In this document: positions 1-9,193 of the stretch, piece after piece
Layout: every line of letters begins with the position of its first letter
How positions within the stretch are numbered: the stretch's first letter is position 1
DNA from: Nostoc sp. 'Peltigera membranacea cyanobiont' 210A
GTDB taxonomy: Bacteria > Cyanobacteriota > Cyanobacteriia > Cyanobacteriales > Nostocaceae
NCBI RefSeq assembly: GCF_002246015.1
Contig: NZ_NOLJ01000007.1
Location: 248,487 to 312,486 of the forward strand
Length of the DNA: 64,000 nt
Direction: 5' to 3'
The notes under the pieces: model-generated
The model's input: the letters and a program-made list of their open reading frames with translations, nothing else
What the model was told of the DNA's origin: nothing
Database searches by the model: none
Translations under genes and position numbers: made by a program

Positions 1-874
1 TGCTTACACCCAAGGCGGTAAACCAGATTCCGATTACAGGCCATGCTGCTAAGAAGAAGTGCAGTGAACGGCTGTTGTTGAAAGAAGCGTATTGGAAGAT
101 TAAACGACCGAAGTAGCCGTGAGCCGCAACGATGTTGTAGGTTTCTTCTTCTTGACCGAATTTGTAACCGTAGTTAAGAGACTCGGTTTCAGTTGTTTCA
201 CGAACCAAGGAAGATGTAACCAAAGAACCGTGCATTGCACTGAACAAACTTCCGCCGAATACACCTGCTACACCTAATTGGTGGAAGGGGTGCATCAAGA
301 TGTTGTGTTCTGCTTGGAACACGATCATGAAGTTGAATGTTCCGCTTATTCCCAAAGGCATACCATCAGAGAATGATCCTTGTCCGATGGGGTATACCAA
401 GAATACTGCACTTGCTGCTGCTACTGGAGCAGAATATGCGATCGCAATCCAAGGACGCATACCTAAGCGGTAGGATAATTCCCATTCACGACCCATGTAG
501 CAGAATATGCCAATCAGGAAGTGGAAAATTACCAATTGGTAAGGACCGCCGTTGTACAACCACTCATCAAGAGAAGCTGCTTCCCAAATTGGGTAGAAGT
601 GTAAACCGATAGCGTTGGAGGAAGGAACAACTGCACCAGAGATGATGTTGTTTCCGTAGATTAAGGAACCTGCAACAGGTTCGCGAATACCATCTATGTC
701 TACTGGAGGAGCGGCGATGAAGGCGATTACGAAGCAAGCGGTAGCGGCTAGCAAGGTTGGAATCATTACTACGCCGAACCAACCGATGTATATGCGGTTG
801 TTGGTGCTGGTGATCCATTCGCAGAATCGATCCCATACGTTGGCGCTTTCGCGACGTTGTAAGGTTGCTGTCAT
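1..874 (-). CDS. psbA: Photosystem II reaction-centre protein D1 (C-terminus outside window)
   Basis: D1 binds the P680 chlorophylls, pheophytin, QB and most of the Mn4CaO5 cluster in the thylakoid membrane. The reading frame opens at the ATG at 874 with [17 protein letters not shown] and runs off the window edge after about 291 of the usual 360 residues. Visible hallmarks are the [11 protein letters not shown] segment, [13 protein letters not shown] containing the Mn/Tyr-Z region Asp170, the [13 protein letters not shown] segment with Glu189, His190 and His198, the SAMHGSLV His215, and the YASFNNS segment with the herbicide-site Ser264. Residue 130 is Glu, the high-light type rather than the Gln form. 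No hallmark of a divergent or ChlF-type D1 was noticed. The C-terminal ligands (His332, Glu333, Asp342, Ala344) lie outside the window. No other gene is nearby on this strand, so it is probably transcribed alone. Confidence 0.98.
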   Translation of the reverse strand, partial: MTATLQRRESANVWDRFCEWITSTNNRIYIGWFGVVMIPTLLAATACFVIAFIAAPPVDIDGIREPVAGSLIYGNNIISGAVVPSSNAIGLHFYPIWEAASLDEWLYNGGPYQLVIFHFLIGIFCYMGREWELSYRLGMRPWIAIAYSAPVAAASAVFLVYPIGQGSFSDGMPLGISGTFNFMIVFQAEHNILMHPFHQLGVAGVFGGSLFSAMHGSLVTSSLVRETTETESLNYGYKFGQEEETYNIVAAHGYFGRLIFQYASFNNSRSLHFFLAAWPVIGIWFTALGVS

Positions 875-1069
875 TGTTTTATAAGTGCGGTTAGTTATTT
901 ATGAATCAGGCGGTAAAGTCTTTGCCTGTGAATCTACTTTACAATGCTTTACAATTTTTAATCAACTTTTATTACTTCAGTAAACCTGATGCTAGTTATC
1001 AGGTTTGCTTATTTAAAAGCAAACAACGAGGCAGGAATACGCCGAAGTTATCTTTATATGTGACATCAC

Positions 1070-1206
1070 ATACAGCAGTTTGCAGCTAAATGAGGTACAG
1101 AACCAAGGAAGGATTCACAAATCAAATTATTCTTCTCCCTCCTGCCTCCTGCCTCCTGCCTCAAAACCAGTGACTTTGTACCTCATGCAAAAGAAAACTG
1201 CTGTAT
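1070..1206. repeat. MITE-like palindromic element
   Basis: The ends are inverted copies: ATACAGCAGTTT at 1070-1081 pairs with AAACTGCTGTAT at 1195-1206, and ATGAGGTAC at 1090-1098 pairs with GTACCTCAT at 1178-1186. The interior carries a short tandem CTCCTGC repeat at about 1138-1162. The arrangement resembles small non-autonomous repeats of Nostoc intergenic regions. No transposase is associated. Confidence 0.65.
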
Positions 1207-1395
1207 CTGGTTATATCTCTCTTTAGAATCGGTGTCTGATTTTATATCTACGATTGCTGAATGGAAGTAACCCTCTATTCGCGTAGCCTTTCGTAGAAAA
1301 GGGAACAAGAAATTCTGATGTTGGAGGCTACAAGTATTATTTGCTTTCTTCTCTGGGAATAATAAGTTTGTATATTACCGCTATTCTAAAAAATT

Positions 1396-1426
1396 AACCC
1401 TCAGCTTACCACTGAGGGCTTTTTTT
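1396..1426 (+). terminator. Rho-independent terminator-like hairpin
   Basis: CCCTCAG (1398-1404) pairs with CTGAGGG (1412-1418) and is followed by a seven-base T tract. It also has an AT-rich 3' flank on the minus strand, so it may be bidirectional. No protein gene precedes it on the plus strand. Confidence 0.6.
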
Positions 1427-1514
1427 GTTTGGCAAAATGGCATATCTCTAAATTAGAGGGTTGCTATGGTATGTGAGTAGGATACATTCCATGCGAAAAG
1501 TACTGACTTGCATT

Positions 1515-1549
1515 ACCCCTGGTAGTTAGCTAGGGGTTTTATTTTTTAT
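1515..1549 (+). terminator. Second terminator-like hairpin
   Basis: ACCCCT (1515-1520) pairs with AGGGGT (1532-1537), followed by TTTATTTTTTATTT. It lies about 90 bases after the previous hairpin with no reading frame between them, which raises the possibility of a small RNA. Confidence 0.55.
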
Positions 1550-1736
1550 TTAAACTGAGAGCGATCGCTCTTAAATATTCTGCTGAGAAATTTATTTTTA
1601 ACGATTTTGAGATAAGTAATTTTAGCATTCCCTGCTTTTGGGAATTAATTAGCGATCGCGATTTTTATTTAACCAGGGAATTGACAATAAATATAAGCTT
1701 ATATCAAGTGGAAAAATCAAGTACAACGAATTAACG

Positions 1737-2108
1737 ATGACAGACGCTAAAAATGTAATCGATGGAAACCTAGAGGTTTGCTGTACTTCTCCCATGACTG
1801 GGTTTCACCGCGACGGTTTTTGTCGTACAGGTGGTCAGGATTTCGGGTCGCATGTGGTATGTGCCCAAGTGACATCAGAATTCCTGGAGTTCACCAAATC
1901 GCAGGGGAACGACCTCAGCACAGCTGTTCCTGATTTTAATTTTCCTGGATTGAAGCCTGGCGATCGCTGGTGTTTGTGTGCTTCTCGCTGGCAAGAAGCT
2001 CTAGAAGCTGGCGTTGCTCCACCCGTCATACTTTCAGCAACCCATGCTAGAGCTTTAGAAATGGTTTCTCTAGACGAACTGAAAAAACATGCCTTAACTT
2101 CGTCTTAA
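1737..2108 (+). CDS. DUF2237 family protein
   Basis: This 123-residue soluble protein matches the compact DUF2237 family over its whole length. Recognisable segments are CCTSPMTGFHRDGFCRTG, DFGSHVVCAQVTSEFL, KSQGNDLSTAVP and GLKPGDRWCLCASRWQEAL. The conserved Cys residues and the RWC-C motif suggest metal or redox chemistry, but the family has no established function. It starts at the ATG at 1737 in a repeat-rich gap and ends 90 bases before the convergent histidine kinase gene. It appears monocistronic. The family assignment is firm and the role is unknown. Confidence 0.85.
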   Translation: MTDAKNVIDGNLEVCCTSPMTGFHRDGFCRTGGQDFGSHVVCAQVTSEFLEFTKSQGNDLSTAVPDFNFPGLKPGDRWCLCASRWQEALEAGVAPPVILSATHARALEMVSLDELKKHALTSS

Positions 2109-2198
2109 TTGGGGATTGGGCATAAGAGGCAGAGGGGAAAAACTTAATGTAATTTCTTCCCTGCTCCCCTGCTCCCCTCCTCCGACTCCCAGGCCAAA

Positions 2199-4439
2199 TC
2201 AACTCACTGGAACTTCAATAGACAGTTCTAATACATTGACAACCGCAGAAATCAACTTATTGGGGTCTATCGGCTTAGATAAATGCTTCTGAAACCCTGC
2301 TCTTAGCGCTTCCAAGCGGTCTTCCTCTCGCGTGTATGCTGTTAAAGCGATCGCGGGGATGCGTCCACCTTTTTCTGGTTCTAGAGAGCGCAGTTTCCTA
2401 ATTAGTGTATAACCATCTTGCTCTGACATACCGATGTCGCTAATCAGGATATCTGGTTTTGCTTGTTCAAGTACTGCAAGTGCTTCATCAACCGATGCTA
2501 CCGCAATGACAAAAGCCCCATACTCCTCAAACATAAAACTGAGAAAGTTACGGGTATCTGCTTCATCATCTACAACTAAAACTCTTAATCCAGTAAGGGG
2601 GGTAGATGCTAAAGAGGAAGAAATTTTTCCTGTTGCTTCTCTATTTCCTCTATTGTCTTGTAAGAGTGGTAATCTTACAGTAAAGGTTGCTCCTTGCCCA
2701 GTGCCTAAACTTTGGGCAAAAATTGTCCCCTTGTGTAGTTCTACTAGATGACGGACGATCGCTAATCCTAGTCCTAATCCATTGTGCGATCGCGTTGTGG
2801 TGCTGTCTGCTTGCCGAAAACGCTCAAATACTTTGGGTAAAAATTCGGAACTGATACCAATGCCTGTATCGATAACTTGAATTTGGGCGTACTGAGATTT
2901 TGAATTTTGAGATTTTGCGGAAAGTTTCAGGTTCGGCTCCCGACCATCAGAATTTTCCAAGACGGATTTTAGATTATTGCTTTCTTCAGTGTTTGAAGAG
3001 TCTAAATTTTCACTATGAGATTCAAATCCAAAATCGTTCGATTGGGTTGTACTGAAGCTTGTGGAAGTAGAACTCACACCGTTCGCGTAGCGTTCCGCAG
3101 GAAAGTCTGAAATCGGCAATCCAAAATGCTTTGACAGCCTGACTTCCACCCTACCACCTTTAGGGGTAAACTTTATAGCATTAGTTAGTAGGTTCCAGAC
3201 AATTTGCTGTAAACGGGCTGGATCGCCATAGACTGACCCGATCGAAGTATCCAGCACAGTACTTAATTGAATATCTTTTGGCTCTGCTAGGGGACGCACT
3301 GCCTCTAAAGCTGCCTCCATCACTGAGATTAGATTCACTGCCGAGACGTTTAACCGCAACTGACCACGGATAATCCGAGATACGTCCAAGATGTCCTCAA
3401 TTAGTTGCATCTGAGATATGGCATTGCGTTCGATCGCCTCCAAAGCGCGGGAAGTGGCTTTTTCGTCAAGTTTCTTGGCGCGGAGAATTTTTGACCAGCC
3501 GAGCATTGAGGTTAGAGGCGTGCGGAGTTCGTGGGAGAGAACAGCTAGAAACTCATCTTTCATCCGATTCGCAGCTTCTGCTTCCTGTCTTGCCGTTTGT
3601 TCGCGAATCACTTGAGCGCGAACTTCTTCTGCTTGCTTCCGTTCGGTAATATCTTCGAGAGTGCCTACATAACCCAACAAGTCTCCTTGACTGGAAAGCA
3701 TCGGTGATGAGCGAACCTGAACCCAACGAATGTTACCGTGAGCAGCTTGAAAGCGAAATTCTTCTAAGTATTCCCGACCTTCACAGATGTAAGCAGACCA
3801 ACTAGCGATCGCTCGTTCTTTGTCTTCTGGATGAACAGATTCCAGCCATTTCTTTTCTAAACTCTCCGACGCTTTCAAGCCACAAATTGCCTGATAACGG
3901 GGATTAGTATATTTACAGTCGCCTTCAGTATCAGTTTCAAAAATGCCAACGGGTGAGCAGGTACTTAGCGATCGGAATCGTTCTTCACTTTGCCTGAGTT
4001 CGGTATTCACAGCTACCAACTGCGCTGTTTGTTGCTTGACGGCTTCTGTTTTCTTAAATAGTTCTACGAATACTGTGACTTTAGAAGTCAAGATATTAGG
4101 GTCTAGTGGTTTGAGCAGATAATCAACAGCACCCAAGGCATAACCTTTAAACAGCATTTGGTCGCTGGTGCTAAAGGCGGTAAGAAAGATAATTGGAGTA
4201 TGACGCGATCGCCCCCGATTGCGAATTAAGGTAGCAGTTTCAAAGCCATCCATCCCTGGCATTTGCACATCCAGCAAAATCACTGCAAAATCTTGATGCA
4301 GCAGACACCTCAAAGCTTCTTCCCCAGAAGTAGCTCTCACGAGATTCTCCCCTAGTTTTTCTAGGATTGCCTCTAGTGCCAGCAAATTTTCCAGCTTATC
4401 ATCTACTAGGAGGATGTTGACTTTGGGTTCCATCTGCAT
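2199..4439 (-). CDS. Hybrid histidine kinase REC-PAS-HisKA-HATPase-REC
   Basis: This is a signalling kinase without membrane segments, so cytoplasmic. With the start at 4439 (746 residues) the order is: receiver domain at about 7-125 (acidic DD at 13-14, phosphoacceptor Asp57), short coiled coil, PAS/PAC domain about 150-270, HisKA with SHELRTP and His303, HATPase with N-box WNLLTNAIKF (about 415-424) and G-boxes DTGIGIS and GLGLGLA, then a second receiver with Asp668. The frame could extend upstream to 4487, but that would overlap the upstream cheB-like gene by 44 bases. The ATG at 4439, just after that gene's stop, fits better. A poorly conserved stretch of about 80 residues (438-515) sits inside the ATPase domain and is built from repeat-like DNA. 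The stimulus and output partner are not visible. Confidence 0.9.
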   Translation of the reverse strand: MQMEPKVNILLVDDKLENLLALEAILEKLGENLVRATSGEEALRCLLHQDFAVILLDVQMPGMDGFETATLIRNRGRSRHTPIIFLTAFSTSDQMLFKGYALGAVDYLLKPLDPNILTSKVTVFVELFKKTEAVKQQTAQLVAVNTELRQSEERFRSLSTCSPVGIFETDTEGDCKYTNPRYQAICGLKASESLEKKWLESVHPEDKERAIASWSAYICEGREYLEEFRFQAAHGNIRWVQVRSSPMLSSQGDLLGYVGTLEDITERKQAEEVRAQVIREQTARQEAEAANRMKDEFLAVLSHELRTPLTSMLGWSKILRAKKLDEKATSRALEAIERNAISQMQLIEDILDVSRIIRGQLRLNVSAVNLISVMEAALEAVRPLAEPKDIQLSTVLDTSIGSVYGDPARLQQIVWNLLTNAIKFTPKGGRVEVRLSKHFGLPISDFPAERYANGVSSTSTSFSTTQSNDFGFESHSENLDSSNTEESNNLKSVLENSDGREPNLKLSAKSQNSKSQYAQIQVIDTGIGISSEFLPKVFERFRQADSTTTRSHNGLGLGLAIVRHLVELHKGTIFAQSLGTGQGATFTVRLPLLQDNRGNREATGKISSSLASTPLTGLRVLVVDDEADTRNFLSFMFEEYGAFVIAVASVDEALAVLEQAKPDILISDIGMSEQDGYTLIRKLRSLEPEKGGRIPAIALTAYTREEDRLEALRAGFQKHLSKPIDPNKLISAVVNVLELSIEVPVS
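2895..3128 (-). repeat. Repeat-derived insertion inside the kinase ATPase domain
   Basis: This stretch encodes a Ser/Asn/Glu-rich segment between the N-box and the first G-box, where typical HATPase domains have only a short loop. It contains a dispersed-repeat signature, GTTCGCGTAGCGTTCCGCAG at 3081-3100, and TTTTGA-type simple repeats near 2898-2920, both otherwise typical of intergenic DNA in this genome. The reading frame is kept open. Confidence 0.55.
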
Positions 4440-4443
4440 CGGT

Positions 4444-5031
4444 TTATTTCTGTGATGATTGACAAAGCTTGACCATCTGGGAAGCAATGTTTGAGAGTGT
4501 CAAAATCCAGTCTACTGCAACAGCAGAAATTGCGGCCTCTGGCATAATGTCGCTCTCCGCTGTGGCAGGTTCTTGTACAATAGTAATTCCTCCCCGCGCT
4601 TTTATTTTCTTAAAACCTTGCATACCATCTTGGTTTGCTCCTGTCAATATTACACCAATAACTTGCTCGGTGTAGACATCGGCTGCCGACTCAAATAGCA
4701 CATCAATAGATGGTCTGGCATAAGAAACAGGTTCATCAGTCGAAAGAGCAAAGTGACCTGGTTCAACCAGTAAGTGGTAATCTGCTGGGGCTAGGTAGAT
4801 ATGCCCCGGTAGTATTTCGTCCTTGTCTTCCACTTCTCGAATTTTCAACAAGGTGGATTCTTGTAATAAATCCTGGAGTGTGTTGTTAGACTCTTTGTGA
4901 CGATGTTGTACGATCGCGATCGGCACAGGGAAGTCTACCGGTAAATTCCCCAAGACAATTTTCAATGCTGATAATCCGCCTAAAGAAGTACCAATTACCA
5001 CAATTTTAAACGACACTTGTTTCGCCCTCAC
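4444..5031 (-). CDS. CheB-type protein-glutamate methylesterase domain protein
   Basis: This 195-residue protein is a stand-alone CheB catalytic domain without the usual N-terminal receiver. The triad is visible: Ser in GTSLGG (about residues 14-19), His in VQHRHKES, and Asp in LTGANQDGMQG. CheB enzymes remove methyl groups from, or deamidate, chemoreceptor glutamates. Stand-alone copies beside hybrid kinases are common in cyanobacteria and are thought to act in non-chemotactic signalling. The stop codon lies 4 bases before the preferred start of the downstream hybrid kinase, so the two are almost certainly co-transcribed. No CheR methyltransferase is present. The target is unknown. Confidence 0.88.
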   Translation of the reverse strand: MRAKQVSFKIVVIGTSLGGLSALKIVLGNLPVDFPVPIAIVQHRHKESNNTLQDLLQESTLLKIREVEDKDEILPGHIYLAPADYHLLVEPGHFALSTDEPVSYARPSIDVLFESAADVYTEQVIGVILTGANQDGMQGFKKIKARGGITIVQEPATAESDIMPEAAISAVAVDWILTLSNIASQMVKLCQSSQK

Positions 5032-5080
5032 ACCTGCGGAATGGGGGTTACGTGAATAGCAAAGGCTCTTTCATATTCAA

Positions 5081-5944
5081 TCAGTCAGTGTTTTCTTGCT
5101 TCTTTGCTCTTACCAGTAACCCATGTTTAGGTGCAAAAATCATTGCTATAACAAACAACAAGGTTTGTAACACCACTATACAACCCCCAGTTGCACCATC
5201 GATATGATAGCTGATGTAAGTCCCCATAACACTAGAAAATACACCCGATGCCATTGCAATTAGTATCATGTGGTCGAAACGGTCTGTTAATAAATAAGCT
5301 GTTGCTCCCGGAGTAACTAACATCGCTACAACCAGAATTATTCCCACAGTCTGGAGTCCGGCGACAGCAGTTAGCGAGAGTAATGATAGTAAAATATAGT
5401 GTAGTACACCTGTATTCAAGCCAATGGAACGTGCATGAGTGGGGTCAAAACAAAATAATAGTAAGTCTTTGCGTAAAACAGCTATTGTTACTAAAGTAAT
5501 TATGCTAATAATAACTGTTTGGATAATGTCTTCATTAGAAATACCCAAGACATTCCCAAATAAAATGTGCGTCAAGTCTACGCTGCTTGGAGTTTTAGAA
5601 ACTAGTACCAAACCCAAAGCGAAAAATCCTGTAAATACAAGTCCGATGACAGTATCTTCTTTAATTCTCGTCTTTGCTTTGATATAACCGATCGCAATAA
5701 CTGAACCCACTCCAAAGACAAAAGCGCCTACAGCAAAAGGGATATTTAAAACATAAGCAATTACAACTCCAGGCATTACCGCATGGGAAACAGCATCTCC
5801 CATCAATGCCCAACCTTTGAGGGTCATAAAACAAGATAAAACAGAACAGACCACCCCAACTAAGGCACTTACACAAATTGCCTTCACCATGAATTCATGC
5901 TGTAGGGGTGTGGTTAACCAGTCTAAGAATGCAAGAGTATTCAT
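5081..5944 (-). CDS. mntB: Manganese ABC transporter, membrane permease
   Basis: This ABC-3 family permease (287 residues) has about eight hydrophobic segments, conserved GDAVSHAVMPGVVIAY near residues 50-65, and the cytoplasmic loop LLLFCFDPTHARSIGL that contacts the ATPase. It is the last gene of a three-gene minus-strand operon (SBP, ATPase, permease), 24 bases after the ATPase gene. The metal is inferred from the binding-protein gene, whose ligands match the Mn-specific MntC of Synechocystis. Mn supply feeds the oxygen-evolving complex. ZnuB is the main alternative if specificity is judged from the permease alone. Confidence 0.9.
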   Translation of the reverse strand: MNTLAFLDWLTTPLQHEFMVKAICVSALVGVVCSVLSCFMTLKGWALMGDAVSHAVMPGVVIAYVLNIPFAVGAFVFGVGSVIAIGYIKAKTRIKEDTVIGLVFTGFFALGLVLVSKTPSSVDLTHILFGNVLGISNEDIIQTVIISIITLVTIAVLRKDLLLFCFDPTHARSIGLNTGVLHYILLSLLSLTAVAGLQTVGIILVVAMLVTPGATAYLLTDRFDHMILIAMASGVFSSVMGTYISYHIDGATGGCIVVLQTLLFVIAMIFAPKHGLLVRAKKQENTD

Positions 5945-5968
5945 ATTTTTAACAATATTAATTAGTGA

Positions 5969-6748
5969 TTAATCAGATTCATTTTGATTTCTGCGGATTA
6001 TCTGGCTTTTGCTGAGGGATAAATCTCCCAGAGAACCGCCAAAAGTGCGTGATAGATTTTCTTCTGTGAAGACTTCTGATGTATCACCATAAGCTAAAAT
6101 AGTACGATTAATGAGTACTACTTGGTCACAAAAAGTAGTGATAGATGCTAAATCATGGGTAGAAATTAAAATTGTATGACCTTCTTCTCGCAATTCCAGC
6201 AATAAATCAATCATCGCTTTTTCTGTTTTGATGTCTACCCCAGTGAAAGGTTCATCTAATAGTAAAACTGTTCCTTTTTGTGCTAAAGCACGGGCGAGAA
6301 AGGCACGTTTTTTCTGTCCGCCAGAGAGTTCTCCAATTTGGCGATCGCGCATCGACCACATTTGTACTCTCTCTAAACTTTCCCTCACCACTCTTTGATC
6401 GTTCGCCGACGGAATTCGCAGTATATTCATGTATCCGTAGCGTCCCATCATCACCACATCATGGACACTTACTGGAAAATTCCAGTCTACTTCTTCCGAC
6501 TGTGGTACATAAGCAACCAAGCTTTTTTTCTGTACAGCTTTTATGGGTAAACCATTAATCAAAACCCGTCCTGTAACTGGCTTCAAAAAACCCATAATCG
6601 CCTTAAACAGGGTTGATTTACCACTACCATTCATCCCCACTAAACCACTAATTGAACCTGCTTGAATTCGCAAAGAAGCACCATGTAAAGCAACTTTGCC
6701 GTGGTAAGCAACTGTCAGATTTTCGACATCAATACTAATAGATTTCAC
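5969..6748 (-). CDS. mntA: Manganese ABC transporter, ATP-binding subunit
   Basis: This 259-residue ABC ATPase shows Walker [10 protein letters not shown] (about residues 39-47), signature [15 protein letters not shown] (about 140-154), Walker B VLLLDEP and the switch His in STHDL. The start is a GTG at 6748 preceded by AGAGGTG at suitable spacing, which supports this non-ATG choice. It lies between the substrate-binding protein gene (150-bp gap containing a dispersed palindrome arm) and the permease gene, the conserved mntCAB order. Confidence 0.92.
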   Translation of the reverse strand: MKSISIDVENLTVAYHGKVALHGASLRIQAGSISGLVGMNGSGKSTLFKAIMGFLKPVTGRVLINGLPIKAVQKKSLVAYVPQSEEVDWNFPVSVHDVVMMGRYGYMNILRIPSANDQRVVRESLERVQMWSMRDRQIGELSGGQKKRAFLARALAQKGTVLLLDEPFTGVDIKTEKAMIDLLLELREEGHTILISTHDLASITTFCDQVVLINRTILAYGDTSEVFTEENLSRTFGGSLGDLSLSKSQIIRRNQNESD

Positions 6749-6898
6749 TAAAAATCACCTCTAAGATTAATCATTAGTTTGTAATGAGCGGCTCCAGCCT
6801 TTTTTGCGAATACTTAACGTTTTCTAGAGAACAAAACAGGACTAAAGTCCTTACTACAAGCTAATTTTAAATAATTAAATTTATTCTTGCATACTTGC

Positions 6899-7900
6899 TC
6901 ACTTTTCCTCTAATCCCTGAGTTAGAGTATTAATATTAAGTTCTAGCAACTTGAGATAAGTTGGTGCTGGCCCATTTGCTGGAGAGAGGGAATCAACATA
7001 AAACACTCCACCAAACCTTGCTCCCGATTCTCTAGCTACCTGACGTTGCGCTCCATCATTGACTGTACTTTCACAGAAAACTACAGGTATCTTATTTTTT
7101 TTAACTATATCAATGACTTTTTCTAGCTGTTTGGGAGTAGCTTGTTGTTCAGAGTTGACTGCCCAGAGATAAGCTTCTTTCAAGCCATAATCGCGGGTGA
7201 CGTATGAGAAAGCGCCTTCACAGCTTACCATGTAGCGCTTGTCTGCTGGAACTACTGACACGGCTTTTCGCAGTTTCTCGTCAACTTCCTTAATCTTTTG
7301 GCTGTATGCTTTGGCATTGGTGTTATAAGTCTCTGCATTCGCTGAGTCTAAATTAACCAATGCCTTGCGAATATTATCTACGTAAATCAAGGCATTTTGT
7401 GGTGACATCCAAGCATGGGGATTAGGTTTCCCTTTGTAGGCATCCTCCGTAATTTCTACAGGCTTAATTCCCTCACTTAGGGTAACGTGAGGTACATTAG
7501 GAACGCTGTTATATAATTTCTGTGCCCAACGCTCTAAATTTAGACCATTATTCAAAATTAAGTCTGCTTTTTGTGCCCTCACCAAATCGCTAGGAGTTGG
7601 TTCGTAACCATGAATTTCCGCCCCTGGTTTGGTCAAAGATTCAACAATCGCCTTGTCTCCCGCCACGTTTTGCGCCATATCTGCAATAACTGTAAAGGTG
7701 GTAAGAACCACTTTTTTACCTTTTTTATCTAGGTTGCTGGTGCTAGTTGTGCTTGAGTTTGGAGTTAACTGTGATTGAGAATTGGAGGTTGACGGGCTAC
7801 ACCCACTCAAACACAGTCCCAATAGCAGCACAGACGCTACAACCAATTTTTGTCCGTGCTGCGGTAGTTGCATCTGAAAGTTATTGATATTAAATTTCAT
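6899..7900 (-). CDS. mntC: Manganese-binding lipoprotein of the Mn ABC transporter
   Basis: This cluster A-I (ZnuA/MntC) solute-binding protein has 333 residues. The signal peptide ends in lipobox LSGC (Cys34). Predicted metal ligands are His97 (AEIHGYEP), His162 (NPHAWMSP), Glu228 (CEGAF) and Asp303 (YVDSLS). Each is exactly eight residues later than the four ligands reported for Synechocystis MntC, and Cys227/Cys276 match its regulatory disulfide with the same spacing. It lacks the His-rich loop of ZnuA, which supports Mn rather than Zn. It is first gene of the operon. The related Synechocystis operon is repressed by the ManS/ManR system under Mn sufficiency, but no such site was identified here. 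An internal Met10 is an alternative start with a more typical signal peptide. Confidence 0.95.
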   Translation of the reverse strand: MKFNINNFQMQLPQHGQKLVVASVLLLGLCLSGCSPSTSNSQSQLTPNSSTTSTSNLDKKGKKVVLTTFTVIADMAQNVAGDKAIVESLTKPGAEIHGYEPTPSDLVRAQKADLILNNGLNLERWAQKLYNSVPNVPHVTLSEGIKPVEITEDAYKGKPNPHAWMSPQNALIYVDNIRKALVNLDSANAETYNTNAKAYSQKIKEVDEKLRKAVSVVPADKRYMVSCEGAFSYVTRDYGLKEAYLWAVNSEQQATPKQLEKVIDIVKKNKIPVVFCESTVNDGAQRQVARESGARFGGVFYVDSLSPANGPAPTYLKLLELNINTLTQGLEEK

Positions 7901-8692
7901 TATAGTAATTTCATAATCTTCTCACTTTTGTCTCACTTTAGCAGAAGTAAGTTAAAAATGAAAGAATTATGAAAATAATATCAGAGAAAAAAGCCAACCT
8001 GTTGCAATAAACTATATTTCTGAGTTCTGACTTAACCTTGATTTCTTACTTTTCTTTTTTTAAGGGGCTTTTTGAGTAGTTCAAATATTTTTGTTATTTG
8101 CATCACAAACCAATATTTTATTATTGTGAAATACCTTACAGACAAATATTCAATTTCGAGTTTTTTATATTTAAAAAAGTGCAAAAATAAATACATTGTG
8201 AAAATAATTTTTTGTTTGTAGACTAACTTTTAAAAGTTTAATATTTATTGTTTTGACAATTCATAAAAATTTACTTAAGCTAAAGGATAGGTTAAGCAAA
8301 TCAACAAACGACAGCGATTTGATTTAGCTACATCAAGAATTGCTGTTGCAGACTATTGGCATAAGGAAATGAATCAAAACAAAAATTATTCCATGTAGGC
8401 AATTTAACCAAATTTGGCTACAAAAAGCTAAGACATGATTAAGCATATTGCACCGCGCAGATATTGAACAGAATTCGATCAATTATGGATGGATACTTGT
8501 GGTGATGTTAGTGAGTGTCCATCAATTATTGAAGTTTGACTAGCGATTTTAGATTTTTGATTAGGGTCTTCTAGTTTATATCTCGTCTGGGACGGAATAA
8601 ATCTAAAAGACGCTCGCTAAGACTGCGCGATCGCCAATCCAAAATCCAAAATTTATTGACCAAAGTGCGGTAGATATGTCCAGGAGAAGACG
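7901..8692. other. Divergent intergenic region between mntC and the oxidase operon
   Basis: About 790 bases of AT-rich DNA without a credible gene. It must hold the mntC promoter (minus) and the oxidase-operon promoter (plus). I looked for an NtcA-type GTA-N8-TAC site and saw none. Simple repeats such as CCAATCCAAAATCCAAAA lie near 8634-8651. Confidence 0.5.
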
Positions 8693-9193
8693 ATGATTGA
8701 GTATTTGACATCCTTGAACGACCACAATTTGCCCTATCCAGATACGATTCATCCCATCGTTGTCCACTTCGTAATTGCGATGGTGTTGTTTTCCTTCTTC
8801 TGCGATGTAATTGGCTATTTTACTGGTAAATCCGGTCTTTTTGAGGTGAGTTGGTGGAATATGTTAGTTGCCACGATCGCCATCTTCGTCGCGATCATTT
8901 TTGGTCAGTTTGAAGCGGGATTAGCACAGCCTTACAGCCTAGCTAAATCGGTGCTGAATTTGCATACGCTAATTGGCTGGTCGCTTTCGGGAATTATCAC
9001 AGCGATAACAGCTTGGCGCTATGTAATTCGTGCCCACAATCCGAAAAAAATACCGATTTATTATTTGGGAGCCGGACTAGTTTTAACCTTAATAGTTGGC
9101 TTACAAGTATATCTCGGAGATGAACTTGTTTGGGTGTATGGATTGCATACAGTGCCAGTTGTGGAAGCAGTAAAGGATGGTCTGTTGCGATGA
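8693..9193 (+). CDS. DUF2231 membrane protein, first of pair
   Basis: This 166-residue protein has about four transmembrane helices. The DUF2231 signature is HPIVVHFVIAMVLFSFFCDV near residues 21-40, with further helix His residues in NLHTLIGW and YGLHTVPVVEA. Conserved His in the helices suggest b-type haem or quinone binding, but this is inference. The start at 8693 has a strong AGGAG at 7-base spacing. The stop overlaps the next start (ATGA), so translation is coupled. It heads the ctaC-D-E operon and probably serves that oxidase as an assembly factor, electron donor or extra subunit. Confidence 0.88.
   Translation: MIEYLTSLNDHNLPYPDTIHPIVVHFVIAMVLFSFFCDVIGYFTGKSGLFEVSWWNMLVATIAIFVAIIFGQFEAGLAQPYSLAKSVLNLHTLIGWSLSGIITAITAWRYVIRAHNPKKIPIYYLGAGLVLTLIVGLQVYLGDELVWVYGLHTVPVVEAVKDGLLR

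Larger units (their letters stand above)
875..1736. other. Gene-poor psbA upstream region
   Basis: There is no protein-coding gene here. The first 100 bases form the psbA 5' region on the minus strand, with a repeated TTTACAAT near 938-956 and an AT-rich stretch where a promoter would be expected. A MITE-like palindrome and two hairpin/T-tract structures (listed separately) fill much of the rest. A dispersed Nostoc repeat (TTCGCGTAGCCTTTCGTAG) lies near 1279-1297. Confidence 0.6.

Noticed and set aside
1-874. Divergent psbA (anaerobic D1' or ChlF-type)
   Set aside because: Asp170, Glu189, His190 and Ser264 regions and Glu130 are standard for a functional high-light D1.
5081-7900. Zinc transporter znuABC
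   Set aside because: The binding protein lacks the His-rich loop and has the Glu228/Asp303 ligands and Cys227/Cys276 spacing of MntC.
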